Shown here: positions 32,172 through 35,046 of the stretch, piece by piece | Numbering within the stretch: the stretch's first letter is position 1 | Layout: every line of letters starts with the position of its first letter | Assembly (NCBI GenBank): GCA_964610775.1 | Contig: CAZSZC010000010.1 | Location: 1 to 35,046 of the forward strand | From: CAZPWF01 sp964610775 | GTDB taxonomy: Bacteria > Patescibacteriota > Saccharimonadia > Saccharimonadales > JACQNP01 | Direction: 5' to 3' | Length of the DNA stretch: 35,046 nucleotides | The notes under the pieces: model-generated | What the model saw: the letters and a program-made list of their open reading frames with translations, nothing else | Told to the model about the DNA's origin: nothing | Database searches by the model: none | Position numbers and translations under genes: made by a program

Positions 32172-32177
32172 ACTATA
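32172..32177 (-). promoter_or_regulatory. -10 box directly before folD (leaderless)
   Basis: TATAGT on the minus strand ends 5 nt before the first ATG and 8 nt before the second. No clear Shine-Dalgarno is present. Confidence 0.45.
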
Positions 32178-32253
32178 ACAGAGAAAGGTATATTACATTG
32201 GATACCCATTTCGATGATAGAATAATCATATATAAGCACAATCGGAGACACTA

Positions 32254-33159
32254 ATGGCGAAACCAAATATTGAATCAAGCCCTGTTAAGAATTTTAAAGT
32301 TGGTAGCAACAAGCTATTAGACAAAGGAATTGTTACCCTAATAAAGTTATTGGTTATTGCAGTTCTGTTTTATGCGCTTTATCAAATATTAATCTTCCTA
32401 TCGGTCGGCGACGCCATGAAAGATTTCTATAATGCCCTGCAAAGTTTTGAAAGCGATCCAAATAATACGTCACTTCTGAAAGATGCTTTTATAAACTTTG
32501 GTAAAAAGGCAGGACTAACGATTGCGCTTTCTGCAATACTTCTGAGTCTTCTCAACGTTATATACAATCTTGCTAGTATGCGAGTGTTTGTTCAATCTGC
32601 CAAAGGCAAAGATACTGGGCTTGATGAATCTATTAAGTTTGGATTTGAGCGGCTCGGTTTGGCGGTAGTATTCTATATCATGTTAAGCCTGTTCGCTTTT
32701 GGATATGTGACACTTGTTATTATGCTGGGCTTACTACTGCCTGTTACTCTGATAGTAACTATGCCCGCAGGCATAGTTTTGTTATTCATGTTAATAATCA
32801 GGGTGTTGTATTCCAGTCAAATTTTGGTTGATGATAAAAAGCCAAAGGTGATGTCGATTTTTGAGGAATCAAAACAGCTTGTTAAGGCTAGCGATAAACC
32901 ACTAGTGAAATATATAATTTTCAGCTTCGTTGTTCTTATGGCGGCGTCAGCTCTTACTTCGTTTGTTACGGGACTATTCGGCCTAAGACCAACAAATCAG
33001 TACAATCTTACTACCAACTACTGGGACGTACTCTATAACACAATCACCTTCTTAGTAACGGCTGTTTTTGGGTTCTTCCTGACTGCTGGGTGGGTAGAGA
33101 TTTACGAGCAGGCCAAACAATCACTTAAGCAATCGCAAAAGCCCAAAGCCAAAAAATAA
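32254..33159 (+). CDS. Multi-pass membrane protein, YciC/GDPD-membrane-like
   Basis: 301 residues with about six hydrophobic helices (roughly 28-50, 90-112, 135-165, 165-190, 225-250, 265-285). The segment SSQILVDDKKPKVMSIFEESKQLVK lies after the fourth helix and matches the pattern of a polytopic family often annotated as DUF975 or glycerophosphodiesterase-membrane-domain proteins, in which a helix followed by (A)SxxLv is conserved. The lysine-rich C-terminus (KQSQKPKAKK) should be cytoplasmic. GGAG precedes the ATG. Function unknown. The next gene has the same pattern. Confidence 0.6.
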   Translation: MAKPNIESSPVKNFKVGSNKLLDKGIVTLIKLLVIAVLFYALYQILIFLSVGDAMKDFYNALQSFESDPNNTSLLKDAFINFGKKAGLTIALSAILLSLLNVIYNLASMRVFVQSAKGKDTGLDESIKFGFERLGLAVVFYIMLSLFAFGYVTLVIMLGLLLPVTLIVTMPAGIVLLFMLIIRVLYSSQILVDDKKPKVMSIFEESKQLVKASDKPLVKYIIFSFVVLMAASALTSFVTGLFGLRPTNQYNLTTNYWDVLYNTITFLVTAVFGFFLTAGWVEIYEQAKQSLKQSQKPKAKK

Positions 33160-33268
33160 TAAATCCGTACCGTTATCGTGCAGATAGTAGTTTAGGTTTT
33201 TTCAGTTTTGATATCACTTGTGGTTATTCGGTGCTATTATTTAGAGTATAAAATACGGAGGAACTATT

Positions 33269-34306
33269 ATGGAGCATCCAGTTAATGGACATAATCCACA
33301 CGAAAATACTAAAACTGAGGAGGCAAAAAATTCGGCTGCGCCGGTACCAATTAGCGCTGCAACTAGCCCATCGCCAGTACCGCCAACCCATATATCAGCC
33401 AACAGCCCACAACCAATTACATCCACAGCCGGAACTGTATCTAGTAATTACGAATCAAATCCATTCAAAGTATCAATTACCGGGCTACTTACTATTCTCA
33501 AAACTAATCCTATGCCAGCTATTTTAATAGGGTTGGTATTAATTCTGGCGATGGTGGGACTAGGAATCATTTTTGCAATTCTTAGTAAGGCTATGCCTGT
33601 GGTCTCCACCGTAATCATGTTGGGGGGTTTAGTGTTAGTTTTGCCCGTAATAGTAGGCGCATATAGCTCATTAGCTGTTAGTAGTATGAAAGGCGAGACT
33701 AAAAAAACTGGCGAAATGTATAACGATGCCTTTAAAAAGATTGTCCCAATAATCGCTGCTTTTATACTGATAGGCTTTGTAGTTACTATAGGTCTTATAC
33801 TTCTTATTATCCCGGGCATTATTTTTGCTGCTTGGTTTTCATTGACATTTATAGCCATGTTCGATGAGAATCTAGGTGCAATTGATTCTATGAAGCGCAG
33901 CAAAGAGCTGGTAAGTGGTCATGTTATAGAAATGATCGGAGCAATGTTTGCTGGGTCAGTTTTAAGTGGTGGCACGAGCAGTAGTGGCGGCGGCCTTCTT
34001 AGTCCGGCTATAAGCCTAGCCCCTATGATAGGACGCTATGAACAATTAAAAGATCTCAAAGCCAGAGGAGTAACGAAACCAAAAGTTCATTGGCTTAATT
34101 ATTTGGTTTTTATTGTCATAGCAGCTGTTATTGTTTTGATCGGTTTAATAACCGCGAGTATCTTTAATAGCATTAATAATCTGTCTAATAAAAAGTCTGA
34201 CCCTTACTATCAATTGAACGACTATAACTACCCTAGGCCACAATACGACGCACCGACGAACAGATCACGATACGACTACAATAGCCAAGACTACAATACA
34301 CAGTAA
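33269..34306 (+). CDS. Multi-pass membrane protein with Pro-rich N-terminus and Tyr/Asp-rich tail
   Basis: 345 residues. A soluble Pro/Ser/Thr/Ala-rich N-terminus (1-65) precedes about five or six helices (85-110, 115-135, 165-195, 225-245, 275-305), with IAMFDENLGAIDSMKRSKELVSG echoing the SxxLv motif of the upstream gene. The C-terminal 40 residues are rich in Tyr, Asp, Asn, Arg and Gln (YNYPRPQYD, SRYDYNSQDYNTQ), a low-complexity tail probably exposed. CGGAGG lies 7 nt before the ATG. Function unknown; likely a diverged paralogue of the previous gene with added termini. Confidence 0.6.
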   Translation: MEHPVNGHNPHENTKTEEAKNSAAPVPISAATSPSPVPPTHISANSPQPITSTAGTVSSNYESNPFKVSITGLLTILKTNPMPAILIGLVLILAMVGLGIIFAILSKAMPVVSTVIMLGGLVLVLPVIVGAYSSLAVSSMKGETKKTGEMYNDAFKKIVPIIAAFILIGFVVTIGLILLIIPGIIFAAWFSLTFIAMFDENLGAIDSMKRSKELVSGHVIEMIGAMFAGSVLSGGTSSSGGGLLSPAISLAPMIGRYEQLKDLKARGVTKPKVHWLNYLVFIVIAAVIVLIGLITASIFNSINNLSNKKSDPYYQLNDYNYPRPQYDAPTNRSRYDYNSQDYNTQ

Positions 34307-34318
34307 CAATAAATCCTA

Positions 34319-34347
34319 TTGCCAAAACAGAGGTAACCTGCTAAAAT
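34319..34347 (+). promoter_or_regulatory. tRNA-Lys promoter overlapping a terminator
   Basis: TTGCCA (34319-34324), 17-nt spacer, TAAAAT (34342-34347). The -10 lies in the loop of the terminator hairpin of the preceding gene. Predicted start near 34354, 15 nt before the tRNA. Confidence 0.65.
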
Positions 34348-34367
34348 TTGCAGGTTATTTCTTTTTT
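34334..34367 (+). terminator. Terminator after the membrane protein gene
   Basis: A perfect 8-bp stem taacctgc/gcaggtta (34334-34341 with 34350-34357), 8-nt loop, then tttcttttttc. The T run ends one base before tRNA-Lys. Confidence 0.75.
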
Positions 34368-34368
34368 C

Positions 34369-34445
34369 GGGCCAGTAGCTCAGCTGGTTAGAGCACCTGC
34401 CTCTTAAGCAGGGTGTCGAGGGTTCGAGTCCCTCCTGGCCCTCCA
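34369..34445 (+). tRNA. tRNA-Lys (anticodon CTT), CCA encoded
   Basis: GGGCCAG/CTGGCCC acceptor stem, D arm AGCTCAGCTGGTTAGAGC, anticodon loop CTCTTAA in stem CCTGC/GCAGG, T arm GAGGGTTCGAGTCCCTC, discriminator T and encoded CCA. All stems are intact. Its 3' end is repeated twice downstream at 188-bp steps. Confidence 0.95.
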
Positions 34446-34633
34446 CGATAGAACCGTCCTTTAGGGCGGTTTTTTCGTGGAGATTCATCGGCTCGAATGC
34501 TCGACACGCCAAAAGGGTGTTGAGGTGAGAAAGTCCAGTGGACTTTCGCAAGGGAGACAACTCTTGCAAACTTGTTTGCAAAGATGTTGCGACGGGCTCG
34601 CCAAATGTGAGTCGAGTCCCTCCTGGCCCTCCA
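34446..34633 (+). ncRNA. Structured 188-bp tandem unit 1 ending in a tRNA-Lys 3' copy
   Basis: The unit carries four hairpins. First, an outer stem ctccacga/tcgtggag (34441-34448 with 34475-34482, using the tRNA tail) encloses accgtcc/gggcggt with a T run, which also looks like a terminator. Second, gaaagtcc/ggactttc (34529-34536 with 34540-34547). Third, a bulged hairpin 34558-34589 with loop cttg. Fourth, gggctcg/cgagtcc (34594-34600 with 34613-34619). The last 22 bp (34612-34633) are identical to the tRNA-Lys 3' end. No convincing ORF: candidate frames have no ribosome site and read through the tRNA. Comparison with unit 2 shows compensatory changes, supporting a real structure. Confidence 0.5.
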
Positions 34634-34821
34634 AGACAAGACCGTCCATTTGGGCGGTTTTTTCTTGGAGATTCATGGGCTCGAATTCTTGACACGCCTA
34701 AAGGGTGTTGAGGTGAGAATTGCCTGTGGCAATTCGCAAGGAAATCTTCCGATGAAAACTTGTTTTCAGTCGTGAAGTTTCGGGCTCGCCGGAGGTGAGT
34801 CGAGCCCCTCCTGGCCCTCCA
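34634..34821 (+). ncRNA. Structured 188-bp tandem unit 2 ending in a tRNA-Lys 3' copy
   Basis: Same architecture at exactly 188-bp offset. Outer stem ctccaaga/tcttggag (34629-34636 with 34663-34670) around accgtcc/gggcggt. Second hairpin gaattgcc/ggcaattc (34717-34724 with 34728-34735). Third bulged hairpin 34741-34781 with the invariant cttg loop (34759-34762). Fourth gggctcg/cgagccc (34782-34788 with 34801-34807). The stems of the second and third hairpins differ from unit 1 at many positions yet stay paired. The last 22 bp (34800-34821) match the tRNA-Lys end with one change. Confidence 0.5.
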
Positions 34822-34836
34822 ATCCCGGTTATGCTT

Positions 34837-34866
34837 AAACTTCTCTTTTTGAGGAGTTTTTGTTTG
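34837..34866 (+). terminator. Terminator after the tandem units
   Basis: aaacttctc (34837-34845) pairs with gaggagttt (34851-34859), nine pairs with one G-U, loop ttttt, followed by a T-rich run. It ends the possible tRNA-Lys/unit transcript just before a new promoter. Confidence 0.7.
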
Positions 34867-34892
34867 ACAAGCCTTATTGGTTATGGTAATAT
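34864..34892 (+). promoter_or_regulatory. Sigma70-type promoter near the window end
   Basis: TTGACA (34864-34869), 17-nt spacer, TAATAT (34887-34892). Predicted start near 34899. Confidence 0.7.
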
Positions 34893-34921
34893 GATTTTAA
34901 CTTAAAGGAGTTTGTATACCA

Positions 34922-34945
34922 ATGATAGATCTAATCAACAGCTAA
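34922..34945 (+). CDS. Possible 7-codon leader peptide
   Basis: An AAAGGAG site at 34903-34909 is followed by an ATG and the frame MIDLINS, then TAA. The 12-nt spacing is long. It precedes a terminator hairpin and a sequence able to pair with that hairpin, as in leader-peptide attenuation. Confidence 0.3.
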   Translation: MIDLINS

Positions 34946-35004
34946 AGATGTCACGCTAACGGCGTAGCTTTACTATTGATTTGATTTCATTACCTAACTT
35001 CTGA

Positions 35005-35046
35005 AAACCGAGCGTGCGTGACATTTGTCTGCCTGCTCGGTTTTTC
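35005..35046 (+). terminator. Terminator/attenuator at the window end
   Basis: aaaccgagc (35005-35013) pairs with gctcggttt (35035-35043), continued by inner pairs gc/gc and gac/gtc, and followed by a T run at the edge. The inner strand gcgtgacat (35016-35024) can instead pair perfectly with atgtcacgc (34948-34956), a candidate antiterminator. The controlled gene lies outside the window. Confidence 0.6.

Larger units (their letters stand above)
34424..34821 (+). repeat. Three copies of the tRNA-Lys 3' end at 188-bp spacing
   Basis: The 22-bp segment tcgagtccctcctggccctcca occurs at 34424-34445 (within tRNA-Lys) and 34612-34633 (identical), and at 34800-34821 with one substitution. Spacing is exactly 188 bp both times. 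This is what repeated insertion at a tRNA end, or tandem duplication, would leave. Confidence 0.85.

Noticed and set aside
34291..34695. Overlapping minus- and plus-strand ORFs of 60-134 codons across tRNA-Lys and the 188-bp units
   Set aside because: They read through the tRNA and hairpins, owe their length to repetition of the unit, lack ribosome sites and resemble no protein.
34446..34821. CRISPR array or tmRNA
   Set aside because: There are only two units, 188 bp long and nearly full-length repeats, not short repeats with unique spacers. No tmRNA tag reading frame or tRNA-Ala-like 5' half is present.
1..35046. TGA read as glycine, as in Gracilibacteria/SR1
   Set aside because: TGA ends several genes at sensible positions (recombinase, folD), and no gene needs in-frame TGA read-through.

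Overview
The window is about 40-43% GC, densely packed and uses the standard code (TGA serves as an ordinary stop). The gene set fits a Patescibacteria/CPR bacterium, most likely Candidatus Saccharibacteria (TM7). The supporting features are compact genes, promoters whose -10 box lies only 5-9 nt from the start codon, a pyruvoyl-dependent arginine decarboxylase, an LPXTG-type surface protein, single-domain response regulators, and compact murD/murI/folD. This assignment is an inference from gene content; no rRNA is present.

Region 1 (1-9262) is an integrative element lying against tRNA-Glu. It carries a DISARM-like anti-phage operon on the minus strand: a drmE-like gene, a NERD-nuclease/SF1-helicase gene, and drmA, which is cut by the window start. 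It also carries a small phage/plasmid-type protein with its Shine-Dalgarno inside a hairpin, a replication-relaxation (winged-helix) protein, a 47-aa ORF overlapping the start of a large serine recombinase, and the recombinase itself. The last codons of the recombinase run antisense into the 3' end of tRNA-Glu, the presumed attachment site. The other element end lies left of the window.

Region 2 (9222-18110) looks chromosomal. It holds tRNA-Glu, a two-gene surface-protein operon (a Thr/Pro-rich membrane-anchored protein and an LPNTG protein with DUF11/PKD-like domains), a multi-pass membrane sensor histidine kinase, and an operon of pyruvoyl arginine decarboxylase, membrane protein and GNAT-like protein. 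That operon is preceded by a strong promoter and a terminator-like hairpin that coincides with a 21-codon leader ORF.

Region 3 (18224-28133) is an unusual accessory metabolic cluster. It encodes a SAM methyltransferase, a stand-alone LysRS-I-like catalytic domain, a GT4 glycosyltransferase, a DegT aminotransferase fused to a methyltransferase, a nucleoside 2-deoxyribosyltransferase-like protein, an asymmetric ABC-F ATPase, a second GT-B glycosyltransferase, an APH-like kinase and a DRE-TIM (homocitrate/isopropylmalate synthase-like) enzyme. Together they suggest synthesis, tailoring and perhaps self-protection for an aminoacylated or aminosugar-containing product. This is the best candidate for an undescribed pathway here.

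Region 4 (28212-34306) is mostly housekeeping: three tandem CheY-like regulators, murD, convergent murI and folD, and two related multi-pass membrane proteins. Region 5 (34319-35046) has tRNA-Lys(CTT), followed by two tandem 188-bp units. Each unit ends in a copy of the tRNA-Lys 3' end, and their hairpins differ in sequence but keep pairing through compensatory changes, which suggests a structured RNA or structured mobile unit. The window ends in a promoter, short ORF and terminator arrangement resembling an attenuator for a gene beyond the edge.
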